NCBI GenBank assembly: GCA_020723185.1
Contig: DYJI01000009.1
Span: 62,001-126,000, forward strand
Reading direction: 5' to 3'
Origin: Sideroxydans lithotrophicus
Lineage (GTDB): Bacteria > Pseudomonadota > Gammaproteobacteria > Burkholderiales > Gallionellaceae
Length of the DNA: 64,000 nt
Shown: positions 6,789 to 14,786 of the stretch, piece after piece
Layout: each line of letters starts with the position of its first letter
Numbering within the stretch: the stretch's first letter is position 1
Program-made: the position numbers and the translations under genes
The notes under the pieces: generated by a model
Database searches by the model: none
What the model saw: the letters and a program-made list of their open reading frames with translations, nothing else
What the model was told of the DNA's origin: nothing

Positions 6789-8309
6789 ATGACCGCCATC
6801 CGCCAGCAGGACTTCATCGGCAGCATCGCCGACGCGCTGCAATTCATCTCCTACTACCACCCGCAAGACTACGTGCAGTCGCTGGCAGAAGCCTACCAGC
6901 GCGAGCAATCGCCCGCCGCCAAGGATGCCATGGCGCAGATCCTAAGCAACTCGCGCATGTGCGCGCTTGGCAAGCGCCCGATCTGTCAGGACACCGGCAT
7001 CGTGGTCGCTTTCGTCAAGGTGGGCATGGACGTGCGCTGGGACGATGCGACATTGAGCGTCACCGACATGGTGAACGAAGGCGTGCGCCGCGCCTATCTC
7101 GACCCCGACAACGTGCTGCGCGCGTCAATCGTGGCCGACCCGGCCGGACGCCGCAAGAACACCGGCGACAATACGCCCGCCGTGGTGCATTACGAACTGG
7201 TGCCCGGCGACAAGGTGGAAGTGGACATCGCGGCCAAGGGCGGCGGCTCCGAGAACAAATCGCGTTTCGCCATGCTCAACCCCAGCGACGACATCGTGGA
7301 GTGGGTGATCAAGCAACTGCCCGGCATGGGCGCGGGCTGGTGCCCGCCCGGCATGCTCGGTATCGGCATCGGCGGCACGGCGGAGAAAGCCATGCTGCTC
7401 GCCAAGCAGGCCTTGATGGAACCCATAGACATGAAGGAGCTCAAGGCGCGCGGTGCACAGAATCGCATCGAGGAATTGCGCATCGAACTGCACGACAAAG
7501 TGAATGCACTCGGCATCGGCGCGCAAGGACTGGGTGGCCTCACCACTGTGCTGGACGTGAAGATACTTGACTACCCCACGCACGCCGCTTCTAAGCCTGT
7601 TGCATTGATTCCCAACTGTGCGGCCACGCGCCATGTGCACTTCACGCTGGACGGCAGCGGCGCAGCCAGCTTTGAACCGCCCAAGATCGAGGACTATCCC
7701 GACGTGCACTGGCAACCCGCTCCCGATGCGCGCCGCGTGAATCTGGATAACGTCACGCGCGCCGACATCGCGCGATGGCAGCCGGGCGAGACCTTGCTGC
7801 TTTCCGGCAAGTTACTGACCGGTCGTGATGCAGCGCACAAACGCATGGTGGACATGCTCGCCAAGGGCGAGCCGTTGCCGGTCGATTTCAATGGTCGCTT
7901 CATCTACTACGTCGGCCCCGTCGATCCCGTGCGCGACGAAGTGGTCGGTCCGGCTGGTCCCACTACTGCCACGCGCATGGACAAGTTCACCGAGACCATG
8001 CTGGCCGAGACCGGGCTCATCGGCATGATAGGTAAAGCCGAACGCGGCAAGACCGGCATCGAGGCAATCAAGAAACACGGTGCGGTGTACCTTATCGCCA
8101 TCGGTGGTGCGGCCTACCTGGTTGCCAAGGCCATCAAACAGGCGCGCGTGGTCGCGTTTGCCGACCTTGGGATGGAGGCGATCTATGAGTTCGAGGTTCA
8201 GGATATGCCGGTGACGGTGGCGGTGGATACGCAGGGGAGGTCAGTGCATGAGACGGGGCCGAGGGAGTGGCAGGGGAGGATTGCGGGGATTCCGGTGAAG
8301 GTGGTGTGA
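6789..8309 (+). CDS. fumA: Class I (4Fe-4S) fumarate hydratase
   Basis: Interconverts fumarate and (S)-malate in the TCA cycle using an oxygen-sensitive 4Fe-4S cluster. At 506 aa it is the single-chain fused form, with an alpha-like half followed by a beta-like half (from about residue 330). Cluster Cys candidates occur in the family contexts RPICQDTGI, GWCPPGMLG and LIPNCAATRH. The beta half carries GPVDPVRDEVVGPAGPTTATRMD. A consensus-like promoter lies directly upstream. The last about 60 bp are unusually rich in GGG/GAG codons compared with the rest of the gene. With acnA (35.3 kb) it is the second TCA gene in the window. Confidence 0.94.
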   Translation: MTAIRQQDFIGSIADALQFISYYHPQDYVQSLAEAYQREQSPAAKDAMAQILSNSRMCALGKRPICQDTGIVVAFVKVGMDVRWDDATLSVTDMVNEGVRRAYLDPDNVLRASIVADPAGRRKNTGDNTPAVVHYELVPGDKVEVDIAAKGGGSENKSRFAMLNPSDDIVEWVIKQLPGMGAGWCPPGMLGIGIGGTAEKAMLLAKQALMEPIDMKELKARGAQNRIEELRIELHDKVNALGIGAQGLGGLTTVLDVKILDYPTHAASKPVALIPNCAATRHVHFTLDGSGAASFEPPKIEDYPDVHWQPAPDARRVNLDNVTRADIARWQPGETLLLSGKLLTGRDAAHKRMVDMLAKGEPLPVDFNGRFIYYVGPVDPVRDEVVGPAGPTTATRMDKFTETMLAETGLIGMIGKAERGKTGIEAIKKHGAVYLIAIGGAAYLVAKAIKQARVVAFADLGMEAIYEFEVQDMPVTVAVDTQGRSVHETGPREWQGRIAGIPVKVV

Positions 8310-8324
8310 TACTGCGTCCAAATT

Positions 8325-8765
8325 ATGTTTGCCATGCAAAAGCGAACAGTGAGTCGAAACCGTATTGCCTACTTCATCAGCTTGGCTGCGCTTTCCGCCG
8401 CTATGGTCATTTGGGGTGATTTATTCCGCTGGTCAAAAGTCATCCATCTCCCCGAGTGGGCTAACGCGTTGCCCGAACCTCTCATGCTTCCTGCGTATAT
8501 AACCTTTGTGTGTCTGCTGCCAGCAGCCCTTGGCGCCGATAACATGGTCTCCGCCCGCTCTGCGGTGTTGAGCACCGTGCTTATTGCCCCAGTCGTTGCT
8601 GTTGCTACCTATGCGTTAGAGCCGCTGCATCAAAATGCAGAGCTGCTGTTCAATGCGCTATTCCACTATGTCTGGATTGTTCTTTTTTTCTGCGTCTTGC
8701 CCGCGATTCTGGTTATTCTCATTCGAGTGCTTATCGAATTTGTGCTCAAACAAGTGCACGGTTAA
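8325..8765 (+). CDS. Hypothetical membrane protein
   Basis: No family recognised. The 146-aa product has four hydrophobic stretches: about 15-31 (YFISLAALSAAMVIWG), 52-70, 80-98 and 111-138. A short basic N-terminus suggests the N-in topology of a small integral membrane protein. Start could be ATG 8325 or ATG 8334. Base composition is visibly lower in GC than neighbouring genes, and the gene borders a repeat-filled intergenic tract. Both hint at recent acquisition. It sits 15 bp after fumarase without an evident promoter. Function unknown. Confidence 0.6.
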   Translation: MFAMQKRTVSRNRIAYFISLAALSAAMVIWGDLFRWSKVIHLPEWANALPEPLMLPAYITFVCLLPAALGADNMVSARSAVLSTVLIAPVVAVATYALEPLHQNAELLFNALFHYVWIVLFFCVLPAILVILIRVLIEFVLKQVHG

Positions 8766-8774
8766 TTCAGCTAA

Positions 8775-8813
8775 CGTAGGGGGGGCAATAACCAACGCGC
8801 ATTGCACCGTATG
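8775..8813 (+). repeat. Short stem-loop repeat (CGTAGG...ATTGCACCGTATG type)
   Basis: GGGGCAAT (8782-8789) pairs with ATTGCACC (8801-8808) except for one G-T position, bounded by CGTAGG and CGTATG. I recognise this shape from small interspersed repeats common in proteobacterial intergenic DNA. No second copy was seen in the window. Confidence 0.5.
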
Positions 8814-8828
8814 GAATCCAAGTCAACA

Positions 8829-9369
8829 CCGTCGGGGGTTGCCCGACAGCAAGTTACTTTCTTTTGCTTCGCCAAAAGAAAGTAACCAAAGAAAAGGCGA
8901 CCCTGGTTTGCCGCCCCTACGGGGTGCCCAGCGTTGCTCGGCAAGTCAGGCGGCTGCGGAACTCGCGCTGCGCGCTCAAACAGTCCTCACCGACTACCCC
9001 TGACTTGCCTGTGCTACTCGGCGGCGCACAAGGGATAGAAAATCTACTGCGGTATTGTGTGCGCTTTGCGCACGCTTCGTTTTGTTTTGGCGAGGCGGGC
9101 GAGCCCGCCTCGCGGGTTGGTTTTTTGGTTTTCAGGTTTTGCCTTTCTATCCCCTGTGCAGCGCCGAGTAGCGGAGACCAGACAGGGGAAGTCCGACGAA
9201 TATGTTTGAGCACGTGGCCGCGTAGCGGATCGTGCGAGTTTATGAGGAGGCCTGTCTGGTTGAGCAACGGAGGGGACCCCGAAGGGGCGCTGCACCGGGG
9301 GCGCCCTCTTTTGGTTACTTTTCTCGGCAAGACGAGAAAAGTGACTGGCTGTCGGGCCACCCCCGACGG
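8829..9369. repeat. 541-bp imperfect palindromic element
   Basis: CCGTCGGGGGTTGCCCGACAG at the left is matched by the reverse complement of CTGTCGGGCCACCCCCGACGG at the right. Pairing continues inward through AAAAGAAAGTAACCAAA, the CGGGGT blocks, GTTGCTC, and GCACAGGGGATAGAAA-like segments. The exact centre is a CGAGGCGGGC-GA-GCCCGCCTCG hairpin (9091-9112). Arms are roughly 240 bp and diverged. It resembles a widespread intergenic repeat whose spurious translations (KVTKEKAT-like) are often annotated as proteins. No transposase or target duplication was seen. Confidence 0.85.
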
Positions 9370-9411
9370 TTTTGCTTTTGAATTCAAACAAACTGGCGGG
9401 CTACGCCTACA

Positions 9412-9445
9412 CTTCGATACGGCTTCGCCTACTCAGGACGAACGG
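9412..9445 (+). repeat. Short interspersed repeat (CTTCGATACG...CAGGACGAACGG)
   Basis: CTTCGATACGGCTTCGCC followed by TACTCAGGACGAACGG matches a short repeat I know as very common in betaproteobacterial intergenic regions. Single copy in this window. Confidence 0.5.
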
Positions 9446-9549
9446 CCTAGAGGTCATCCTTATCATGGATTTATCCCCGCTTTTCGACTATCATGCGCGC
9501 CAGTCTTGAGGCGCGTATTGCCAGCCTGCAAGATACGATTTCACGAATT

Positions 9550-9645
9550 GGCGGGTCTCCCCGCATTACAGCGCAGTGAACCTGGTCAGGTCCGGAAGGA
9601 AGCAGCCACAGCTGATGTCTGTAAGTGCCGGGGGTAAGGCTCGCC
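9550..9645 (+). ncRNA. ffs: Signal recognition particle RNA (4.5S, bacterial small type)
   Basis: The conserved apical SRP motif CAGGTCCGGAAGGAAGCAGCC is present, preceded by CCTGGT and followed by the asymmetric-loop partner region and GTGCCGGGGG. The outer ends GGCGGGTC and GGCTCGCC pair to close the rod-shaped hairpin, giving about 96 nt. It binds Ffh to target inner-membrane proteins. ffs immediately upstream of dnaX is a common proteobacterial order. Ends are estimated from pairing. Confidence 0.95.
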
Positions 9646-9693
9646 TCCTTATTTATCGAGGGTGTTGCACTCGACAAGCGGAGGCAGGGCGAA

Positions 9694-11304
9694 ATGTCTG
9701 CGACTTCAGTTTTAGCACGCAAATGGCGTCCCCGAACCTTCGCCCAATTGGCCGGGCAGGAGCATGTGGTACAGGCGCTGAGCAATGCGCTGATGCAGAA
9801 CCGTCTGCATCATGCTTACCTGTTCACTGGCACGCGCGGCGTGGGCAAGACCACCATCGCGCGCATCTTTGCCAAATCCCTGAATTGCGAATCCGGCGTG
9901 ACCGCCGAACCATGCGGCGTATGCAGCGTGTGCAAGGAGATCGACAGCGGTCGCTTCGTCGATCTGATTGAGCTGGACGCGGCGTCCAACACCCAGGTGG
10001 ATAACATGCGCGAGTTGCTGGAGAGCGCGCTGTATGCGCCGACCAGTGGCCGCTACAAGGTCTACATCATCGACGAAGTGCACATGCTGTCGAAGTCTGC
10101 CTTCAACGCGATGTTGAAGACGCTGGAAGAGCCGCCCGCGCATGTGAAGTTCATCCTCGCCACCACCGATCCGCAGAAGATCCCGGTCACTGTGTTGTCG
10201 CGCTGTCTGCAGTTCAACCTCAAGCAGATGCCGCCCGCCTTGATCGTGTCGCATCTGCAGTATGTGCTGGGGCAGGAGAACATTCCGTTCGAGAACGGCG
10301 CGCTGAATCTGGTGGCGCGTGCCGCGCAGGGCAGTATGCGCGATGCCTTGAGTCTGATGGATCAGGCCATTGCCTATTCCTCTGGCAAGGTGGACGAAGC
10401 GCTGGTGCGCACCATGCTGGGCGCTATCGATCAGGGCTATCTGTTCGATCTGATGCAGACCCTGCGTGCGGGTGATGGTCCTGGTCTGCTGCGCATCGCG
10501 GACGATATGTCCATGCGCAGCATCGCCTTTGAAGCCGCTTTGCAGGAGTTGGCGACCCTGCTGCACCGCATCGCTTTGGCGCAGACCATCCCGCAGGCCA
10601 TTCCAGACGACGAGCCGGAGCGCGTGCGCTTGCTGGAGCTGGCGCAGCAGTTCACGCCGGAAGAGATACAGCTGAATTACCAGATCGCCATCCACGGTCG
10701 TAACGAGATCGAACTTGCACCGGACGAATATGCCGGTTTCACCATGACCTTGTTGCGCATGCTGGCGTTCGCGCCGCAGGCCGCGGGCGCTGCGACGAGT
10801 GCTCCGCAGGCCGCGCCACGTAGTGCGCCGGTGGCGAGTGCGGTCCGTGCGGCGGAACCGACGCCTGCCCCGGCGCCTGCCAAAGCCGCAGCTGCTCCGG
10901 CTCCGGCGATGACGGGGGGCGCCGATCTGGATTGGCATACCTTGCTGGCCCAGCTCAACCTGTCGGGCATGGCGCTGCAGCTGGCGAAGAACAGTCTGCT
11001 GACAAGCTTCACAGAGGGGCGGGTGCTGTTGCATCTGCCGCCGCAGCACAAACATCTGCAGAGCAACAAGATCGCGCAGGAGAAGCTGCAGGCTGCGTTG
11101 AGCGAATATTTCGCGCGTCCGGTCCGGCTGGAAGTGGAGCTGAGTGCATCGAACGAGGTGGCGACACCCGCAGTGGTGGAGCAGCAGGACAAGCAGAACC
11201 GTCAGCAGCAAGCCGAAGATGCGATCCGTCAGGATGCATTCGTGCGCGATGCGCAGGCGATACTGGGTGCGCAATTGATCGAAGGGTCCATCAGACCCGT
11301 ATAA
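9694..11304 (+). CDS. dnaX: DNA polymerase III subunits tau/gamma
   Basis: The clamp-loader ATPase that also links the polymerase cores. An N-terminal AAA+ module starts ARKWRPRTFAQLAGQEHV. It has Walker A (GTRGVGKTT), a Cys4 zinc site (CESG...CGVCSVC), DEVHMLS and the sensor region SRCLQFNL. Domain III ends near residue 370, then an Ala/Pro-rich linker (about 380-430) and a C-terminal tau-specific domain. The start ATG at 9694 has GGAG about 10 nt upstream and matches the family; the track's longer start would overlap the SRP RNA. No clear A-rich slippery heptamer was seen, so gamma production by frameshifting is not supported here. Confidence 0.96.
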   Translation: MSATSVLARKWRPRTFAQLAGQEHVVQALSNALMQNRLHHAYLFTGTRGVGKTTIARIFAKSLNCESGVTAEPCGVCSVCKEIDSGRFVDLIELDAASNTQVDNMRELLESALYAPTSGRYKVYIIDEVHMLSKSAFNAMLKTLEEPPAHVKFILATTDPQKIPVTVLSRCLQFNLKQMPPALIVSHLQYVLGQENIPFENGALNLVARAAQGSMRDALSLMDQAIAYSSGKVDEALVRTMLGAIDQGYLFDLMQTLRAGDGPGLLRIADDMSMRSIAFEAALQELATLLHRIALAQTIPQAIPDDEPERVRLLELAQQFTPEEIQLNYQIAIHGRNEIELAPDEYAGFTMTLLRMLAFAPQAAGAATSAPQAAPRSAPVASAVRAAEPTPAPAPAKAAAAPAPAMTGGADLDWHTLLAQLNLSGMALQLAKNSLLTSFTEGRVLLHLPPQHKHLQSNKIAQEKLQAALSEYFARPVRLEVELSASNEVATPAVVEQQDKQNRQQQAEDAIRQDAFVRDAQAILGAQLIEGSIRPV

Positions 11305-11319
11305 CCGGAGGAAGTGAAG

Positions 11320-11637
11320 ATGATGAAGGGCGGATTGGCCGGGCTGATGAAGCAGGCGCAACAGATGCAGGCGAACATGAAGAAGGCGCAGGATGAGCTG
11401 GCCACCATCGAGGTGGAAGGGCAGTCCGGCTCCGGTATGGTCAAAGTGACCATGACCTGCGCGCATGAACTGCGCCGCGTGACGCTGGACGACAGCGTGA
11501 TGGACGACAAAGAGATGCTGGAAGACCTCATCGTCGCCGCCGTCAACGACGCCAACAAGAAGGCGGCGCAGACCACCGAGCAACGCATGAGCGGGTTCAC
11601 CGCCAAGCTGCCGCCGGGCATGAGCCTGCCGTTCTAA
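11320..11637 (+). CDS. ybaB: Nucleoid-associated protein YbaB/EbfC
   Basis: A small dimeric DNA-binding protein (105 aa), typical of the YbaB family. A basic amphipathic N-terminal helix ([19 protein letters not shown]) is followed by a strand-rich core ([18 protein letters not shown]) and the terminal GMSLPF tail. GGAGGA lies 7 nt before ATG 11320, so this start is preferred to the GTG at 11314. It sits between dnaX and recR, the conserved dnaX-ybaB-recR operon, with recR beginning directly after its stop codon. Confidence 0.95.
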   Translation: MMKGGLAGLMKQAQQMQANMKKAQDELATIEVEGQSGSGMVKVTMTCAHELRRVTLDDSVMDDKEMLEDLIVAAVNDANKKAAQTTEQRMSGFTAKLPPGMSLPF

Positions 11638-12237
11638 ATGAAGACACCTTCCAGTCTGGAAGATCTGATCGACGCCTTGCGTTGTCTGCCGGGCGTCGGC
11701 CCGAAGTCCGCGCAGCGCATGGCCTATCACCTGCTGCAGCGTGACAGGGAAGGTGCCATGCATCTTGCGCGCTCCCTGAGCCATGCGGTCGAAAGCGTCA
11801 AGCATTGCAGCAAGTGCAACAACTTTTCCGAGCAGGAGATATGTTCCATGTGCAGTTCGGTGCAGCGTGAAGCGGACATGCTGTGCGTGGTAGAGATGCC
11901 GGCCGATCTGTTGATGATGGAACAGGCGCAGTGTTATCGCGGTATGTATTTCGTGCTGATGGGGCGCTTGTCTCCGCTGGACGGGGTGGGCGCGCGCGAA
12001 CTGCCGCTGGAGCGTCTGGTCAAGCGTGCGCAGGAGTTGGCATGCGAGGTGATCCTGGCGACCAATTTCACGGTGGAGGGCGAGGCGACGGCCCATTATC
12101 TTGCGACCTTGCTCACGTCGCAGGGGATCAAGGTGTCTCGCATCGCGCGGGGCTTGCCGGTGGGCGGTGAACTGGAACACGTGGACAGCGGCACATTGGC
12201 GCAAGCCGTATTCGAAAGGCGTGAGATAGCAGCATGA
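11638..12237 (+). CDS. recR: Recombination protein RecR
   Basis: Acts with RecO and RecF to load RecA on SSB-coated gaps. The 199-aa product shows the helix-hairpin-helix start ([20 protein letters not shown]), a Cys4 zinc finger (HCSKC...CSMCSS) and a Toprim domain ([12 protein letters not shown] to [15 protein letters not shown]). The start directly abuts the ybaB stop, and its stop overlaps the rluB start by 4 bp, so the three are co-translated. Its partner recO lies elsewhere in the window (26.7 kb). Confidence 0.96.
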   Translation: MKTPSSLEDLIDALRCLPGVGPKSAQRMAYHLLQRDREGAMHLARSLSHAVESVKHCSKCNNFSEQEICSMCSSVQREADMLCVVEMPADLLMMEQAQCYRGMYFVLMGRLSPLDGVGARELPLERLVKRAQELACEVILATNFTVEGEATAHYLATLLTSQGIKVSRIARGLPVGGELEHVDSGTLAQAVFERREIAA

Positions 12238-13058
12238 GTGAACAGGGCGAACGGTTGCAGAAGGTGTTGGCGCAGGCCGGTCTGGGCTCGCGCCGCGAGA
12301 TGGAAGCCTGGATCGCGGCGGGGCGCATCACGGTGAATGGCGCGGTCGCGACACTGGGCGTGCGCGTTGCAGAAGGCGACCGCGTGCAGGTGGACGGTCG
12401 CAACATCCGTCTGAAGCTGGAGGCGGAGCCGAAACTGCCGCGCGTGCTGCTCTATCACAAGCAGGAAGGCGAGATCGTCAGCCGGGACGACCCGGATGGC
12501 CGGGCCAATGTCTTTGATGAGCTGCCGCGCCTGCGCGGGCAGAAGTGGATCGCCATCGGACGTCTTGATTTCAACACCAGCGGGCTGCTGATCTTCACGA
12601 CCTCCGGCGAGCTGGCGAACCGTTTGATGCACCCGCGTTTCGAGGTCGAGCGCGAATATGCGGTGCGCGTGCAGGGTGAGATGTCGCCCGAACAGATGAA
12701 GCAGATGGTCAACCAGGGTTTGGAACTGGAAGACGGATTGGTGAAGTTCGACAAGCTGAGCGACGAGGGCGGTGAGGGCTTCAATCACTGGTACCGCATC
12801 GTCATCAAGGAAGGGCGCAATCGCGAAGTGCGCCGCACTTTCGAGGCCTTGGGCTTGCCGGTCAGTCGTTTGATGCGCGTGCGCTTTGGTATTGTCAACC
12901 TGCCGCCGCGCATCAAGCGCGGCATGATGGCCGAGTTGGGCGAGGGCGAGGTGCGGGCGATCATGGAGTGGGTCGACTTGCCGGTTCCTGCGCCGCGCCA
13001 GCAGCGCCCGGATGCGCGGCCCGGCAAGATGACTCGTGCCAAAGTACGGAAAAATTGA
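12234..13058 (+). CDS. rluB: 23S rRNA pseudouridine synthase RluB
   Basis: Isomerises U2605 (E. coli numbering) in 23S rRNA. An N-terminal S4 RNA-binding domain ([21 protein letters not shown]) precedes the synthase core with catalytic Asp in [11 protein letters not shown] and the [12 protein letters not shown] motif. The C-terminal tail is basic and Pro-rich. RluB is favoured over RluE/F by length and the S4 domain. It overlaps recR by ATGA. Downstream to the cyclase gene is a 97-bp gap with a TAGAAT-like -10 but no good -35. Confidence 0.9.
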   Translation: MSEQGERLQKVLAQAGLGSRREMEAWIAAGRITVNGAVATLGVRVAEGDRVQVDGRNIRLKLEAEPKLPRVLLYHKQEGEIVSRDDPDGRANVFDELPRLRGQKWIAIGRLDFNTSGLLIFTTSGELANRLMHPRFEVEREYAVRVQGEMSPEQMKQMVNQGLELEDGLVKFDKLSDEGGEGFNHWYRIVIKEGRNREVRRTFEALGLPVSRLMRVRFGIVNLPPRIKRGMMAELGEGEVRAIMEWVDLPVPAPRQQRPDARPGKMTRAKVRKN

Positions 13059-13155
13059 ACTGGCGGTAAACCCCTAGTGTCGTTAGAATCCGGCAGGTTA
13101 TTTTTGGCCGTGTTTGAGCCATCCGTGGGCGGAACGCGAATGACAGATTGGACAC

Positions 13156-14331
13156 ATGGAACAAAGAGGCAATAAAACCATCGTTTGCTCGGTCTTCTTC
13201 CTGGATATCGTCGAATATTCCAAGAAGTCCGTGTCAGGCCAGATATCCCTGAAGGAGCGCTTCAACGCCTTCCTGTCCATCGCTATCCGCGATGTGCCGG
13301 TGGCGGACCGCATCATCCTGGATACGGGCGATGGTGCTGCCATCAGTTTCTTGGGTGACATCGAGGACGCACTGCAGGCCGCGCTGAGCGTGCGCAGCAG
13401 TTTGCTGGGCGAGGGGGTGCGCATGGATCCGCCTCTGCTGGTGCGGATGGGGATCAATCTTGGCCCCGTGCGACTGGTCAAGGATATCAACGGTCAGCCC
13501 AACATCGTCGGTGACGGGATCAATGTGGCCCAGCGCGTGATGGGTTTTGCCGATCCCGGGCAGATCCTGGTGTCGCGCTCTTACTATGATGCCGTGTCGC
13601 GCTTGTCGCAGGAATATGCCGGCATGTTCCACTATCAGGGTTCGCGCACCGACAAGCATGTGCGCGAACATGAGGTGTACGCGATCGGATATCCGGGCGA
13701 TTTCACGACCACACAGCGTAGCGTGGAGATCGAGGAAGAGATCGAGCACACGCATGGTGTGAAAAGGATAGTGGCATTGTCCAAGCGTTACTGGTACGAA
13801 TTCCTGCGTCAGGCCTCCGGATATGAGCGGCATGCAGTGGCCATCTTCAATCGCGCGAGCAAGCAACAGCGTGCGGCGATCATCGGGGTGGCGGCATTGG
13901 TATTGGCTACCTCGGTGTTGGCGGTATATAAACTTGCACATCGGAGTGAACCGGAGCCGGCCAATGCGGTCGTAGCGGCCGTGCCGCAGACGGAGCCGGC
14001 CAAGCCAGCCCCCCCGGCTGCGCCAGCGCCTGCGCCCAAGGTCGAAACGCCAGCGCCGGAGAAAAAGATACAAGGAGTGAAAGAGAGTGCGCGCATCCGC
14101 ACGCTTGAAGACACGACCGGCGGTCCGGCGGTGATCAGTCTGGCCATCCTCCCTTGGGGCGAGATATATCTGGATGGGAAGAAGCAGGGCGTGAGCCCGC
14201 CGCTGATGGAGTTGCAGGTGGTGGCAGGGAAGCACACGCTGGAAATCAGGAATTCGACATTCCCGGCGCATAAAGAAGTGATCTGGGTAAAGCCGGGCGC
14301 AAACATAAAAATCAGGCACAGTTTCAAGTAG
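13156..14331 (+). CDS. Class III nucleotide cyclase-like protein with C-terminal PEGA domain
   Basis: An N-terminal class III cyclase homology domain (about 8-180), one TM helix (about 240-258), an Ala/Pro-rich spacer and a PEGA domain (about 330-391, ILPWGEIYLDGKKQG). Metal aspartates D17 (FFLDIVEYS) and D59 (DTGDGAAISF) and the transition-state pair N123/R127 (GINVAQRV) are visible. The positions that normally choose the base read L55 and N116, rather than the Lys/Asp of adenylate or Glu/Cys of guanylate cyclases, so the substrate cannot be predicted. Topology puts the cyclase in the cytoplasm and PEGA in the periplasm. It is followed by a lipoprotein and a Ser/Thr kinase on the same strand. 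Confidence 0.82.
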   Translation: MEQRGNKTIVCSVFFLDIVEYSKKSVSGQISLKERFNAFLSIAIRDVPVADRIILDTGDGAAISFLGDIEDALQAALSVRSSLLGEGVRMDPPLLVRMGINLGPVRLVKDINGQPNIVGDGINVAQRVMGFADPGQILVSRSYYDAVSRLSQEYAGMFHYQGSRTDKHVREHEVYAIGYPGDFTTTQRSVEIEEEIEHTHGVKRIVALSKRYWYEFLRQASGYERHAVAIFNRASKQQRAAIIGVAALVLATSVLAVYKLAHRSEPEPANAVVAAVPQTEPAKPAPPAAPAPAPKVETPAPEKKIQGVKESARIRTLEDTTGGPAVISLAILPWGEIYLDGKKQGVSPPLMELQVVAGKHTLEIRNSTFPAHKEVIWVKPGANIKIRHSFK

Positions 14332-14356
14332 CCCGATCGAACAGGAGAGTTGAAGG

Positions 14357-14764
14357 ATGTTACGTTGGATGGTGGCGGGCTTGGGTTCGCTGGTGCTGGT
14401 CGGCTGCGGATCGGTGGTCGGGACCTGCGAAGACGGCAGTGGCGGTATCCGCCTGTTCGGGGATAGCGTCGCCAAGCGGTTCCTGGCCAAAGGCGTCAGC
14501 GAGTACGAGGCTGGCAACTACGTCAATGCCAAAACCGCGTTGCAAGGTGTGCTGGAGAACCAGTATGCCACTCGATACGAGACATTATGGGCGAACAAAT
14601 ATCTGGCTTTCATCCACTGTGTTTCCGGCGACCAGAAGTCGTGCCGGGACCATTTCAGGAACGTGCTCGAGATCAATCCGAATTTCGAGCTGTCGGCCGC
14701 CGAAGCGGGGCATCCGCTATGGGGGCCGGTCTTCCGCAGCGTGAAGGGTGCCGTCCGGAAGTGA
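14357..14764 (+). CDS. Small TPR-like lipoprotein
   Basis: A 135-aa predicted lipoprotein with lipobox LVLVGCGS. The mature part contains helical repeats of TPR character: VSEYEAGNYVNAKTALQGVLE and LAFIHCVSGDQKSCRDHFRNVLEINPNFEL. It ends with a GHPLWGPVFRSV segment. The layout resembles TssQ-type lipoproteins found beside type VI secretion genes, but no T6SS gene is in the window, so that label is not used. It lies 25 bp after the cyclase-PEGA gene and 22 bp before the kinase, so it is probably an outer-membrane or periplasmic partner of both. Three cysteines remain in the mature protein beyond the lipidated one. Confidence 0.7.
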   Translation: MLRWMVAGLGSLVLVGCGSVVGTCEDGSGGIRLFGDSVAKRFLAKGVSEYEAGNYVNAKTALQGVLENQYATRYETLWANKYLAFIHCVSGDQKSCRDHFRNVLEINPNFELSAAEAGHPLWGPVFRSVKGAVRK

Positions 14765-14786
14765 TCATTCGGAGCCGTTACGCGCC

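Larger units (their letters stand above)
8766..9549. other. Gene-free repeat tract between the membrane ORF and ffs
   Basis: About 780 bp without a credible gene. The ORFs called here (8635-9003, 8864-9637, 8917-9387, 9044-9391) are translations of repeat DNA. Three repeat types are stacked (listed separately). They are followed by a unique stretch with a CGCGCC/GGCGCG stem-loop (9496-9515) just before the SRP RNA gene. Confidence 0.8.

Noticed and set aside
8864-9637. 257-aa ORF and neighbours in the repeat tract
   Set aside because: They translate the palindromic repeat (KVTKEKAT-like peptide seen as spurious proteins in many genomes) and run into the SRP RNA gene.
9625-9693. Upstream extension of DnaX to 9625
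   Set aside because: Would begin inside the SRP RNA and lacks homology; ATG 9694 has a Shine-Dalgarno and the conserved N-terminus.
10840-10920. Programmed frameshift site in dnaX
   Set aside because: Region is Ala/Pro-coding and GC-rich; no A-AAA-AAG-like heptamer with a following hairpin was seen.
9712-12204. 830-aa minus-strand ORF opposite dnaX-ybaB-recR
   Set aside because: His/Arg/Gln-rich antisense frame caused by high GC; the plus strand holds three conserved genes.
14357-14764. Type VI secretion lipoprotein (TssQ) call
   Set aside because: Size and TPR-like shape fit, but there are no T6SS genes nearby and similarity was judged only from memory.
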